From assembly GCA_016165875.1 (NCBI GenBank), contig JABBOT010000009.1, positions 13,768,370-13,832,369 on the forward strand: a DNA stretch of 64,000 nucleotides. The letters run 5' to 3'. Origin of the DNA: Acanthopleura granulata (taxonomy: Eukaryota; Mollusca; Polyplacophora; Chitonida; Chitonidae). Position numbers and translations under genes: made by a program. How positions within the stretch are numbered: the stretch's first letter is position 1; every line of letters begins with the position of its first letter. Positions 34,516-47,885 of this stretch are shown one piece after another. The notes under the pieces were generated by a model. It did no database searches. It was not told the DNA's origin and was given only the letters and a program-made list of their open reading frames with translations.

Positions 34516-34884
34516 ATAGGGGAGTTTCGAGTTCGAACTCTTTTGTCACAGAAGATAAAAAGAGTTCAACTGTGTCATGTGACTTGTCAAAAATATCAGG
34601 CAATTTTGTTGATTTTAATTTGCCGATCACCTGTTGCGGCGTGTTAAGGAGGCACAAACGAGTTCTCCTTCAATCAGGAGCATCTTAAATTAGAAACCTT
34701 CCAGCTCCTTAATTCTCCCTATCGTACATCTAGTCTTAATAACATTTGTTGAAACATTTCTTAGACGCCCATGTTAGTAAATGTAATCATAAATAGTTGT
34801 CTAACATTTTTGACAGGTCACATGGTACAGTTGGGCTTTTCTTACCTTTAGCGATAAAAGAGTTCGAACTCGAAACTCACCTAT
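34516..34884. mobile_element. MITE with long terminal inverted repeats, copy B
   Basis: Same element and same position within the unit as 21666-22034. It therefore inserted before the duplication. Confidence 0.88.
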
Positions 34885-37800
34885 AAAAGTCTAATCTATA
34901 TACTGACTGCTCATATGGCAATGTACATGATGTAGGCTAAAGCATCATGACATCATGTACAATCAAATAAACGGGTATGTAATGTTTAAAATCCAACAGA
35001 GATGTTCTGTGGCAGTATTAAATAATGTTTGTCTGCTTTTTTGATTGATTAGGGTTTAATGTCCGGGAGGGAGAAAGTGGGTCAAGCTATACGTGATAGG
35101 ATCTATTATCTCGCACCGATTATAGGTCCGGTTCACGAACTGCAGGATATAGACTTTACAGGGTCATGTTAGGTCTATTTTCCAGATGTCTTTTTCACAG
35201 GGACGCGTTGCTCTTTCAAGCCAATCAAAACACTTATGTATTGTATTCGGAAACTTACTGTTAACCTAAAAGAAAGCTTAAATAGCAAATTGTTTTGCCA
35301 TTCACTTTGATTGATAATAAGTACTAAACAGGATATGATATTTAAAGTTATAATACGGTGAAATTAATAGTTCTTCTGCGATTTTAGCTTTAACTAATGA
35401 ATTTCCATGCAGTGGTCTCTTGAACCGAGAATAGTTTGTTAATTCTGTCAACTTGTATCAGGAACCTATTCCGTAGTTGTACACACAGCGGAAATAAATG
35501 AATCTCGATACTATGATTAGAAGGCAATAATCTAAGTACCCAGCGAAAATCTCATTTACCGCATTCATTTAATCTGAAATGATTTACACCCTTATTTCCT
35601 CGTTAATTCATTCATTCGATCTTACAGTCATTAAATCAACTAACGCACACGTATGTGTTCCAAGGAACAGTTCACAAGTGAAACACACTAGCGTGACTCA
35701 CATGCGAGAGAAACACACACAGTCTTACGCAATTATGCAATCAAGCAAACACGCGTCGTCCGAATCAAGCTTACACCTATCAATGATACACGTACCTCCT
35801 AAACACTTGTCAATCGATGTAACATGCACCTCCTTAACATGTGTACATCAACCTTACAGATACACACATGCAAACAAGCATACACTTTACAACGAACCAT
35901 ACACTTACCACATAACATGCATACACTTGACAACGAACAGTACACTTACCCGTTCGGACCATGCGCACTGATGTACTGCTCGAAAAGCTATCTGGCTTAC
36001 ACTGCAACCAGTCAGTTTTGCGGTATATTTACACGTTGCTGTAGAGACAAAGTTAACTTCACATTTACCGCATATTTTTACCGTTTTTACGTGAAAGAAT
36101 TACAGTGGTTATTGGATTTATAAATTTACAGGTGTGATGAACGTTTGCACCATATCTTATAATCCTACAGGAATAGAGTGTAAACTAACACCAAAATTGC
36201 AGCATTATTTTTACACTTGAATTTACTGTTCCAGTTTACAACACTTTGTGCTATAAAATTACATTCTTTTACAGTGTATAGACACCGTTGTCTGTCGTCG
36301 ACTGCTTATTGCTATCAAGGTCCCTGGAATAGGAACGCAGCCATTTCCCTCTCATGGGAATTGCCCGTAGGACATTCCCTACTATACACTATTCCACTAA
36401 TACTAATTCGACCAGTGATGTTTTAGGCACATAGACTTAAAATTACTGGAAGTTTGACAAAACAACTTACAGACGATATGAGTAACATGGTGAACATATT
36501 ATAATGAATATTATATATTATAATATTATTATTATTATATTATATTATAATGTTATATATATGTTATAATGAATATGCTATCCTGAAAACCAAAAGCCTG
36601 ATGTACATAAAGTAGTAGACTCTCCGTGTCACTAACCCTATGCAGTTTTACAACTTTTATAAGGGGAAGTAATGATGGGTCATCCATAATGCCCAGGAGT
36701 ATGACATAAATTCATAACACCAGGGGCTGATAACGCAAAACGTGCTTCAAAGCCTAGCAACGTGGTGATGTAACCGTTGAATGTACTGCATTAAGGTATA
36801 ACAATAATAAATGTATTATTAACGACACTTTGATCAGATAACCCGCATGCATGATTAAATATATATTAGGGGAAAATGTCTGAAGGGAAAATTTCCACAG
36901 GGGGGAACTTTCCATAGGGGAAACTGTCCAAAGGGGGAATTCTCCTGGATCTTATGGAACGAGCAACATTTAACCAAGACATCATGAGCATGAGATTCAT
37001 AAGATTGCAAGTCTACTTTTGACTTTGCTTGCGGTTTTTTTTTTAATTACTGAATACATTTTATATATATTGAAAAGACCAAAGGTTAAAATAAGGAGAT
37101 ACATATTATAGACTGATATGATGTTATGGATCAAGGCGTAGAAAGAGGGAATGATATACCAATCATCAACCACAGAGGACCTCCTGGTCAGTATAATGGC
37201 AACCTTATTTTGTGGACAGCTTCCCGAAAAGCGACAAAGTAGTGCCCGTATTTGATGTTCTCAGTGGTCAGAGACAACAAGAATTGAATAGAAATCGGGA
37301 AAATGAATCTCAGAATACGGGTTAAAAGAGCAGACCACAATTTTTAGAAAGTACGTATTGAAAGGCAGTTTCGTACTAATTCCAGATGTGTTCATTATGT
37401 TTTGGCTTTCTGTCACAATGCCGTCACAGATTCTTTAGGCTGCAAAACATCCCCTGATTACTATACGTTCACGTTCTATGTGTATATATATGTAGTACAA
37501 GACCTTTATCTATATTTGTGTGGAACAGTTACAGTATTTAGCGGCCAAAAAAGGGTCTGTGACGTCACTTTGCATCAGTATGGTCCAAAGTCCACCGTAG
37601 CACCTCAGTCTTTATTTCCGTTTTAATCACTGCACACAAAAAAAAGAAAAATAGCCAAATAAGAGTGAAGACTATAACTGGAATCAGCGCGAAATTGCCT
37701 TTCAGATGATGCATACCGAAAGCCTGCACACTACAGTTCTCATATTCCGTTGAAAGCTGACAAGTGTCCGAAATCTAATCTATCATATTATACCTGGGCC

Positions 37801-39554
37801 AAACTTCATAAGCTCTGTGAACTCCTGTGAACCTCAGCACAGGTTTAGACATTGTAGTATTGTATGTATATGTGTGTGTTTCCGCTTTACGTCGTATTCA
37901 ACAATAGAGGAGTTTCGAGTTCAGACTCTTTTGTCGCTGAAGGTAAAAACAGCCTTACTGTATCATGTCATTTGTCAAAAATGTTAGGCAACGATTGTTG
38001 ACTTAAATTTACATTATACATTATACGCTAATTTCATATTCCTTAACACTACACTGCTTTGTGTATATAAAAAACTATGTACATTGTTGACATTTTCATT
38101 TGATACGGTTGTACAGTAGCCGACTCCTTAAAATGTCTTACATTCATCAGTGATACATCTTTTAGTGAGAAGTATTGAAAAGTAGTATAGAAGAAGTATT
38201 GAATATAGAGATAATATATCTCAGCGCCGCTTGACTGAAGGAATGTTCCGGTAGAGGCTGATTGCAAGCAAGTTAGCGGAAACTGATTGTTCCCGAAACA
38301 CTGCAATAAAAGTTTACTTTATCCGGCACTACCTGGTTGTCTTATATACCAATATAGTTAAAAGAGTCCTCTCGCTCGCAAGGAATTGTTTTCTGTAAGA
38401 AAGTGGTGCGCAATGTCATGAGGAACAGTGTACTCGCCCAATCAAATCGGAACAAGGGGTGTAGACCCACTCGTTCCTTCTTCAGCACACTGTAAAATGA
38501 CCAACGCCCAAAGCGTTTAATGGGTGATTAAGCTTCAAGCAAGCGTGTTTAATAAATATGCACATATATATTTAAGTATTAAACATATATATAGACCTAT
38601 ACTGTAATGCTTTCCAAATCTTTAATATATGATGCATAAAAGTGTTTGTAAGTAAAACATCGAAATTTACAGTGTATAGAATTAGGCCTACATAGTATGA
38701 GACAGCAACCTGAACATAATAACAGGCTTTAGCAAGGCACAACGTTTTTGCCTCCAGATGATATAACGCCTATATATGTTCTCCAAACTTTTCACCCTGG
38801 ATTTCTCCATAACCTATAACTTATCTACACAGCTTCAATAACTAGAACGCAGGCATAAGGGTTGAAAACACCGGCCTTGTATTCCCTTGTCCGTGGGGCC
38901 ATGTGAGACCGTGCGCACAGTGTAACCTTCCTTACAGGTTACCTTTCTGCCACCACTATGGTGTGCATATTTTTACGTCATATGTGGGAAAGTTCGTCAG
39001 TAACGTGCCAAAGGTCAGGAGGTTTACCTCTGGGCAGGAAAGTAAATATCCACCACCCATAAAACTGACCGACACTGGTTACTTGAAAAGTTCTTCTGTG
39101 TGGTACGACAATCAAATAAAACAAATAAATGCTATATCACGACAAAGCCTTTATTTAATACTGAAATTAAATGTATCAATGTGGATAATGATTTGAAGTC
39201 AACTAAACGACCGTCATTTAGGAATAACTCTTCAGTGTCGTGTTAAACAACAACGGATAAAAGCGAATAAATATTATTGATATAGCAAAGCCTTTATTTA
39301 ATTCAGAAATTCAGTTTAACAATGTGGACAATAAATTATGTACTTTAGTGGATCAAAAATTGGGAAGAGATTTGCGGCTGCATCTATATGCCTGAAGAAA
39401 GCCAGTCTCCTGCTTTGCATGGATGACCCTTTCTTGTGCGTCTACTTGGACAAACACGCACCTTCCAAATCAACAGACGTTCGTACCAAACAAGCATAGA
39501 TGCACACACCTCATAAAGAAAGCCATACATCTGCCTAACAAATACACACTGTCC

Positions 39555-39690
39555 TTAGTGGTGTAGTCTTGTCAGTTAAGCAGGCTCCTCCCAGACAAAC
39601 ATAGTGGTGTAGTCTTGTCAGTTAAGCAGGCCAGACAAACATGTTGGTGTAGTCAGTTAAGCACGCCCCTGACAGACAAACATACTCCGA
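39555..39690. repeat. 46-bp minisatellite, copy B
   Basis: Same array as 26823-26990 but one full unit shorter, an allele-like length difference between copies A and B. Confidence 0.85.
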
Positions 39691-40408
39691 AACATACAAC
39701 AAACATATACTTCTACGAAGCAAGCAAGCAAGCAAGCACAAGTGCATCTTATAAGCGATAAGACGCCACATCAACATGCAGAGTCCCAGGCTAACGCCAA
39801 ATATTTTAATCATACAATTTATGCCTCGAACATGTCTCCATCCCCCAAAGAAACTTACCGCCTCCTATATATAGCAAGAATCTGTTAATCGAGCTTATTA
39901 AGCCACCCACCACCCTGTAAACAAGATTCTTCATCTCCAAAAGATGCATACATCTATCAACCAAACATGCACCTCCAAAACACCTGTACACCTGCCAATC
40001 AGGTATGATCCTCCCAAACACTTGCACACATGTCAACCAAACATGCACCTCCAAAGCACGCGTACATGTGCCAATCAATAAAATCTTCTAAGCATTTACA
40101 CAGCCACCGAGCAGATACACCCAGCAAACAAGCGCACACTGTAAAAACGACAACGTGTATTATACTTACACGTTAAAAGTTTAAGAAATTGACTATCTCT
40201 TACACCCGCCAAATTAGCCCAATTTACACAGGTTAGTTACGTACAATGTAACTTTCGTTGAACATCACGTGTCATCCACCAATATGGCGAGCATATGATT
40301 TATTTGTACGTCACATGTGGGAAAGTTCATCAGTATGTTGCCACAAGTCTATGGTTTACATATGGCAGGAAGAGTTCCCTACTATCTAGCTAGATTTCCA
40401 GTAAGGTG

Positions 40409-40416
40409 TATAAATA
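40409..40416 (+). promoter_or_regulatory. TATA box of cysteine-rich peptide gene B
   Basis: TATAAATA, 137 bases upstream of the start at 40553, identical in context to gene A. Confidence 0.7.
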
Positions 40417-40552
40417 GGCCACATGTCATTGACTGTACCAGATGCCATGCTCTCAGACAGGCTTCAGACACACGTGACTTTGCACACAAAACTAACCATT
40501 CCAGAGGAGATTATTTAACGTCTGGTCAGAGATTTGACAACATTGCAACAAA

Positions 40553-43022
40553 ATGCTCGGCAAAATTTTGACTTTGATCGTTGTGGCCACAGGCCTCTAC
40601 TGGAGTGAGGGTAAGTATATAAACATGAGCCTTTGACACAGAAAGTTACATTGAGGAAGGAACTTAACTAATATAACTAATGTTTTATTGCACCTACCCG
40701 TTTGAATCATCGTACCATCGCTTCGTATCACCGTGGTGTCACGCCTTGGCATCATATCTTACCTTCGTTCCACTGCCGAGCGATATAACCATATATGGTA
40801 TGACTGGCATTAACTGGCTCTCACATATACTAGTGGTCGGTTCTTATGATCCCAGAACTTAGATGCACACTTGAAGGACACGGACCGATTCAATCAAGAA
40901 TGTTTTGATGCCAAAATTTGAAGGAGTTTTGTACCCTTAAGGACGAACAGTACTTGGGACACTTTTTGTGCGAAACTGTCCTTGCTACGACAATGTTGTT
41001 TCGATGAAAGTGGTAGGTTAAATATGTTCATCATTTATTTCATGATTGCGATTTTATTCTGCTGGAAACTTATTCAGGTAGGCAAACACATTCACATACA
41101 TGTATGTTCTGTTTGTGTGGAGTATAATGGCGGAGCCATATTTCCAAATGAATTATGTAGGACACTGAAACCCATCGTAACATGGAAAGGTGCCACTTTT
41201 TGCCGCGGCTAAAGGATTATCATAAATAACCAGCGATGAACAAGAATCAGAGATGGGACTGAGGTGTTTCTAATCCGCTCCCCTACCACTGAAAAAGTTG
41301 TAAATATTTCTAGAGACATTCGACAACATCTTTGTTTTTGTGCTCCACAAGCGCCTGATTGGTAACGGTCATTTTCCTCCGATGTCAAGAGATTGAAACA
41401 GCAGTTTTGACTTTTGAATACTCGCACAGAAACGTGTCTAACGTTCCATAGTTTACCCGAAAAACATTACTCAAGTTTCAAAAAAAGAAAGAAGAAATTG
41501 TTTAAAGTTTTTAAAATAGAGATGTATAAGACAAAGAAACTAAAATTTCAGTGTTTATTTAACTGCTGAATACATTTTATGTGTATTGAAAAGATTTTTA
41601 AACAGTAAGGCATCTGTATGGAATATACTTTTTTCATATTAACTGAAATAAAAATGTTTCAATATTGCAATGTCTGCATGGCTTGCCATAGCCGAATAAA
41701 GTTTGAAAAATTATGCCCTTTGTCTTTGATCCGATGTCTCCTATTGTTACTCGACAACTTCTGGAGAAAGCCTACGTTGAGTCAGGTGAGTCTTCCTCTT
41801 TAAAACCCTGTCACACTTTGTCTACCGCGATATCCCGGGGCGAATAAAGATGAACCGAAGTGAGTCCAGAGATATCAAGTAAAGGTCAAAAGGGCGCCAT
41901 GTTTGAATATTCAGACTCACACGGAATGAAATGGATCTAAATAAAGGTGCACTGTTTAGACCGTAATGGCTCACTGAAGTGATACATTGTATAGTGAGAC
42001 ATGCATGTGTTTTTATGGATCGAGGTGTCGAAAGAGGCAATCACATATCAATCGTCCACTTGAGTAGATCTTAAGGTCAGAATGGTCGAAACCTTATACT
42101 GTTGACAGCTTCCTGAAAAGCGCCAAGTGGTGCTTGTAGTTGATGTTCTTGTTCTTCAGTAAGTTAGCAGATCTGGAAGCCAGTTTTTTAAAGTATAGAC
42201 GTATGAAGGTATAATGTCTCTTTTCCAGGTCAAATAATGAGATGTAATGTCCGGGAAGACTGCACAGGTTTAAATTGCCCTGGAATTACAACGTGTCTTT
42301 TGCATGAGTGCAGCTGCAGGATTTTTCCTGGAAAAAGATTTGCTTTTCAGAGTAAGTTTTGAAAACACCGAACACACTAAGCAACAGCCTGCGTGTTACA
42401 GTTCTCATCTGCCAGTGGGCCTATTCGCCTACTCCATAATACACAAACTATTTTGATATAACTATACATAGTCACAGTAGGCCTATTCGCCCATCCAACA
42501 GAGTACACAAACTATTGAGATATGACTGAACATAGTCACAGTAGGCCTATTCGCCCATCCAACAGACTACACAAACTATTGAGATATGACTGAACATAGT
42601 CACAGTAGGCCTATTCGCCTACTTTAGAGTATACAGGTTATTGAGATATGATGGTACATAGTTGAAGTAGGCCTATTCACCCACTCTAGAGTACAGAAAC
42701 TAATAAAATATGACTGTACGAACTTAAAATATGAAAAATCTTACGATTTTTCTGCAGTAGTGCAATGGTCAATCTTTGTTGTGAACGTGCAAAGCCACCA
42801 ATACTAACATTAGGTCGTAGAACTTTAAGGAAAAGAGGACTAAAACTTTCTGCCCCCAAATGAATTCATATATAAATTACTCCATTATTTACTTTCTGTT
42901 GTGTAGATAAACTGGAAGGCGCATGCGTGTCTAATGAAGAGTGTCACGAGAGGTGTCAGCCCACAGGACTGTTCTTCGGCAGATGCATGATGGACTACTG
43001 CTTCTGCTACACTTTGCCATGA
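40553..43022 (+). CDS. Secreted cysteine-rich (double six-cysteine module) peptide, copy B
   Basis: Coding exons 40553-40610, 42229-42351 and 42907-43022; same phases and 98-residue product as copy A. The only coding change I see is a silent GAA to GAG in exon 3. The intronic 65-bp repeat and the downstream alternative exon (43374-43429) are also present. Twelve cysteines in two exon-encoded modules; the second has the C-x5-C-x3-C-x9-C-x4-C-x-C pattern. If the duplication is real, this doubles the dosage of one peptide. Confidence 0.8.
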
Positions 43023-43373
43023 GTTAGCTCCCTTTTCAATATTGGCACTAAAAGCAATAAAAAGATTCCGGAAATACTGTTCAAATGAAGAGTAGAGACT
43101 ATGTAATTGCCGTTTGGTAATTCTGGTACACAAGTGTGCTAGTCTCACAATCTTTAACACTACACTGCTATGTATAATTTTTTTTTTATTATTCATTTAT
43201 GCTCCCAGTATGTGCAGAGTTGACGTAGTCAGGTGATATACCCGTGAACTGTACCCTTTTGCAAATTTCCCCGATTACTCTTTCTTACATTGTTCAGAGA
43301 CATTTCGTGAGAAGTTTTGTACAGGGATTTAAGAGATACTGTATTGTAAGACTATGCTCATATTTAATTTCAG

Positions 43374-43429
43374 GTATGACCGCTTTCCTTGAGGAATGCA
43401 TTGGTAGAGGCGGCTCGCAAGTACGTTAG
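43374..43429 (+). CDS. Possible alternative last exon of peptide gene B
   Basis: Equivalent of 30695-30750 with the same acceptor and TAG, but the second cysteine codon TGC is GGC (CIGRGG instead of CIGRGC). This loss argues for weak constraint on the exon. Confidence 0.3.
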
Positions 43430-46137
43430 CGGAAACTGATTGTCCTGGGAAAACACACCAATAAAAGCTTTATTTTATCCACCCAGGCCCTGGTTCTCTG
43501 ACCTATATTTACTGGTACAGGTAAAAGAACCTTCTCCTTTACAGGGAAAAAAATTGTTCAAGATACTGTCTAAAAGCAATTGTGTACCATATACACAGAA
43601 GATGTCCACCACAGGAATGCATGAATTGTAACAAATTTGCACAGGAACATCAATGTGTACTTTGCATGGCACATCTTGTGTAACTCTACATTCAATGTGT
43701 TCCAAAGTGTGTACCTGTGGTACACATCTCGCTCAGCTACGCAAACAGATGTGTACAAAACGATGCACAATTGCTTTTTGAGAGTAGGGATACTCATTAT
43801 ATTGCTCCACGTTGTGCCCGCCCAAACAAGTTCGCCCAAGCAATGGAGGTCCAATCGTTCGTTCCGTTAACACGTGTAATCTGCTTCAGTATAGACAACT
43901 TTTCTCGTGAAGCAAAAAGCCAGGCCGTAAGGACATAGCAACAGAGCATAGAAACGTGTTTATACGCAACCTGGAACCGATTTGTGTTGGCTGGGGTGAG
44001 ACTCAGAACTGTGGGTGTCTTAACCCAACCACTGGGGAACGGGTTCTGATCCAGTGCTTAAGACGCTGGTTTTTCTATCGCTATGACAAAAGCGGTGCGG
44101 ATTCAAGCCTGAGCAGAGCACGGAATTTGTTCGTTTGTAGGGCCTTGGTGTGAGCTGTGAGCGACGCTCAGGTCAGTGTAAGCTGTCTTACACTCGGTAG
44201 AATATTGGGGTGCATATCTGTGCGTCACTTATGGGGAAATAATTCAGTAACTTGCCAAAGGTCGATGGCGGGGAAATTCCTCAGAATAAACTTGCCAAAG
44301 GTAGATGGCTTTCCGGTGGGATCCATGTTTCCTACGCCAGAAACACTGGTCGCCAGGGTAGAAATGAAAAATTCTTTAGTGTGGTCTTATATTTTAACGT
44401 ACGTTTCCGTTGTAGTTAATTTCATTCATAATTTACATCAATTTTAAATTTCATAATTTCTTTTTCCGTCCATTCCATTTTCAGAAAAAAAACCTGAAAA
44501 ACAAACAAGTCTTCTCAGTCAGTTGTCTGCTTTACAATTTGTGATATGTCCAGAAAGTTTAACCTTGAATAATGATAGAACTCCTACTTTAAGCTGTTAC
44601 TTTTTAAATGAAACCCACCCATGTGATTTAGTTGGCAGTTTGCCAGTCAGCAAGTTTCCGCTTTGGTCCTCTTCCGTCCAGTATTTTCAAGCGTAATATC
44701 TTGGACTATTTCAGCATAACACTTTGAGTGAAAGTACAAATATGCAAAAATCAATTACTGGTAGTTTTGAATAAGTTTTCAGTGGTCCTTATGCTGAAAC
44801 TTAATTTTGTTACTATAACTAAGATAAATTGATTCATAACAAAGTCAGGATAAAGCTGTGGTAGAAACTATTTACACACGTATCTCTTGCTCAAGGAGAA
44901 CTTGTTTCAGTGTTACTCTTTGTATCCTTACTTTTTTATGCGTTTTGCGGCCAATTCTGACTTCAGCTGAACTCCAAAAAATGAATTACCACAAAATCGT
45001 CAAAACTGTAGATAGAGTTTCTTTGATCTAGATCTAGACACCCAAGAAATGGCGCGGTGGTTGAAAAATGCCGCTTCTAATCTGTTTATTTATTTATTAG
45101 TTTATTTATTTATTTGATGTTTCACACCGTTCTCAAGAATATTTCAGTCATACGAAGGTCACTGTATTTTATGGACATCAGCTGGGCTTAAACTTACAAT
45201 TTAAAACATATTAGTAATAACTTACTAAGAACCATACATCAGGACAATCACCGCATAATTTCTATTGGCAGGTTGAAAACGTCTCCATGAAGGACTTATT
45301 AACCGCTTGAGTCTTAGATCTGAAAATACAGGTGGCATAATAGTGGGTGAGCAATGAATGATTTCAAATTCGTACCAAATGGTATCAGAACGAGAGATTT
45401 TATGACATCAAGTACACAATACGGTATGAGAAATAAAATTTTGCGTGCGTACTCATAGTTCTTCTGTTGTGTTTCTTTGGCTTTTGTGAAACACAGGTTT
45501 CACTTCCTTCAAAAAATCTTTTGTTAAATGCGTTAAGGAAATAATTCATGATCAGGGAACGGATTGGTGTGTTAGAGAGACGGAAACGCAGTCCGTCATG
45601 CTTTAAATAACGGATTTAATGGATGACTTTTTGGAGGATTCCCTTCATTTCTTTAGTTTTATTTCCCTGGTGTTTTACGTTAAGTCGAAAAGCTCATTTG
45701 ACTTTTGAGAAAGTGGGTGCTAGAAAGTGGTGAAGGAAAACGGGAGAGAAGGGGTGGATTACTGATTGACTGGCAGTTATAAGTGGCTACCAACATTTCA
45801 CCCATATAATAATTTAATCGTTTTGGGCATACGTGTCTTTTTTCATTTCCATGACAGAGAACCATCTATTCAACACTGTCTGAACCTATATATATTTGTC
45901 ATAGTTGTCATCAGATAGGGCACTGCGCCAAACCCCATTCATTGGCTGGTATTGCCAACGTGGGGTTAAAACCCATTCGTTCGTTCGTTCGTTCCTTCCT
46001 TCCTTCATTTAGACAGGGGGAGATCTGGCGCCTTTGTATGGAGCACCACTGCCAACGTCTGGGGCCAAAGGCACGGGGTTTAATTTCACGACTGGACAGG
46101 GATCCTCTAAATGTCCGCACACAGTGTTTTAATAAGA

Positions 46138-46400
46138 ATTCGCATTTTACATCAATTTTCAATTTTATTATTTGTATTTCCTTTATTCCACTTTCAGTTT
46201 AGAAAAAATCAAAGTGAAAGAAAGAAAAAAACTACAAACCAAAGATTTCATCTCAGTGAGTTGTCAGAAGACAATCTGTGCTCTATCCAAAATTTTAACC
46301 AGGAATAATGATAGGACTCGTACTTTAAGCTATTTACTTCTAAATAAAACACACCAATGTGATTTAGTTGGCAGCTTGTCAGTCAGCAGGTCAGCTGACC
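46138..46400 (+). repeat. Diverged third unit, left segment
   Basis: Clearly related to 31715-31990, but much less similar than A is to B: TTTACATCAATTTT.AATTT, then CATTCCATTTTCAG-like, then ATAATGATAG.ACTC.TACTTTAAGCT. It starts exactly where copy B ends. The relationship resumes at 48380-48780 (to 32000-32400) and 51430-51600 (to 32490-32650). Confidence 0.7.
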
Positions 46401-46599
46401 AGGTAGCTAACCTGTCAGCCAGGTAATAAATAAAGCCGTTAACTTGGCGGCCGGCAAGGTATAATCAGCAAGGTAGTCAGCTGGTCAGCTCATGATTCTC
46501 AACATTCTCCACCAAGCAATCAGTCAATCAGGGTTGGAAGGCCACACAAAAGAAAAATCTCGGCAAGCACAAGTCCATGGGATATAGGTTAAACAAGTC

Positions 46600-46605
46600 T
46601 TTATT
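46600..46605 (-). terminator. Polyadenylation signal of tectonin gene
   Basis: AATAAA on the minus strand (plus strand TTTATT), about 430 bases past the tectonin stop, the first canonical signal in the 3' flank. Cleavage is expected near 46580. Confidence 0.55.
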
Positions 46606-47033
46606 TCTTAATTAAAAACCTATACAAGTGTCTATGAACTTTTTTGAACAACTTTGTACCTGGATTTATAGACATGAAGTTTAGGTAAGTAATATATGGA
46701 TACATTCATACCTACATGCATACAGAGGCGACGGAATATACATAACTGTTATTTCTTTAGTCAACAAGTAACAATCGAGATGGCACGAAAATGGTGGTCA
46801 ATTCTGCATAGAGGTGTGATATAAAACATTGAATCTGTCTTTATAAATCATACTTTTCTAAACATACAGTCTTTAGTTGTATTACAGAAGCGTACGTGGT
46901 TTTAAGTTTTCCCTTGTCATTTTTAAGGCCTTTGTTAAGCGGTCGTCGTATTAGTATGCCGGCATAGCTTACAAAAACATCGCAGAGCAAAATTATGAGT
47001 GTCTCGAGAGGCAAACCAGGAGTGTAAGATGAC

Positions 47034-47885
47034 TTAATCGTCAAGCTTGGCGTAAATTCCGTCAAGATGGTTGACTCCCCAGACGGCGTCGGCCCACGTC
47101 TCCACTTGGTTCAGGCTTCCACCGACTAGCTGCCAATTGGTTCCCTCGGGATTCGCCTTGGATATTCCGACTCTTCGGTAAATCTTGTCATTAACATTCA
47201 CTCCCCAGACATCAGCGTCGCCAGAAGAAATGTACTTGAGACTTCCGCTGACCTTTGACCAAGCTGTACCTGGGCTGTCTGGGTCTCCAATGGTTCCTAC
47301 CCTGTAGTACACGTCATCGAGGGCATTGACCCCCCATACACCCAAACCGCCCACAGACACCTGCTTCAGGCCCCCTGTGAGCTTCTGCCAGGAATCGCCT
47401 TCGGGGTTCTCCAGGCTTGACCCAACACGTCGGTAGATGTCATCCTTCGCATTCACTCCCCACACGTGACCTTTCTTGCTGACACTAACATGCTTGAGAG
47501 ATCCTGGAATAATCACCCAATCGCAGCCTTCGGGTTTGGCTTTAGTAATGCCCGTTCGAATATATATGTTGTCAATTTTATTTACTCCCCAGGCGATGTT
47601 TGTACCCACATCGATTTGCTTGAGAGACCCACCCATGAGTTTCCAGCCTGTTCCTTTCGAACCGTCATTGTTGTAACTCTTCTCTCGATAGTAAATTTGA
47701 TCCTTGGCATTGACCCCCCAAACACCGGCGGGGCCCACCGAGACGTGCTTCAGACCCCCAGATATTTGTGCCCATCCCTGTTGCAAATCATTAGCTTGCC
47801 CTGTCGCTGGAGAGCACAGTGCAACCAACGCGACAGCAAGGACACTCCATCTGGAAAACGAAACAAAAACAAATCTAACTGACAT
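47034..47885 (-). CDS. Secreted tectonin-family beta-propeller lectin
   Basis: From the in-frame ATG at 47885 to TAA: 283 residues, no intron. An N-terminal hydrophobic stretch (WSVLAVALVAL, then CSPATGQA) is a signal peptide. The mature part has six repeats, each ending in a (V/A)WGVN..D.IY.(R/K) motif (VWGVNAKDQIYYR through VWGVNHLDGIYAK), preceded by GSLK.(I/V).(V/S)G-type strands. This is the signature of tectonin domains as in tachylectin-1/L6, fish-egg lectins and other invertebrate lectins, which bind bacterial surface glycans. Six repeats equal one closed six-bladed propeller, the usual size. The reading frame stays open 5' of the ATG, and a strong acceptor-like TTTTCCAG ends at 47851, so the true start could lie in an upstream exon (phase 2) that I could not find. 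Function in pathogen recognition is by family. Confidence 0.93.
   Translation of the reverse strand: MSVRFVFVSFSRWSVLAVALVALCSPATGQANDLQQGWAQISGGLKHVSVGPAGVWGVNAKDQIYYREKSYNNDGSKGTGWKLMGGSLKQIDVGTNIAWGVNKIDNIYIRTGITKAKPEGCDWVIIPGSLKHVSVSKKGHVWGVNAKDDIYRRVGSSLENPEGDSWQKLTGGLKQVSVGGLGVWGVNALDDVYYRVGTIGDPDSPGTAWSKVSGSLKYISSGDADVWGVNVNDKIYRRVGISKANPEGTNWQLVGGSLNQVETWADAVWGVNHLDGIYAKLDD

Larger units (their letters stand above)
33787..46136 (+). repeat. Segmental duplication unit, copy B (about 12.35 kb)
   Basis: Near-identical to 20936-33446 (offset 12851 at the left, 12690 at the right after indels). It begins abruptly at the N gap and ends at 46136, where the sequence switches to a diverged relative of 31715 onward. 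Confidence 0.95.

Noticed and set aside
35579..35971. 130-codon plus-strand ORF in copy B
   Set aside because: Composed of ACACATGCAAAC-type low-complexity sequence; copy A breaks the frame.
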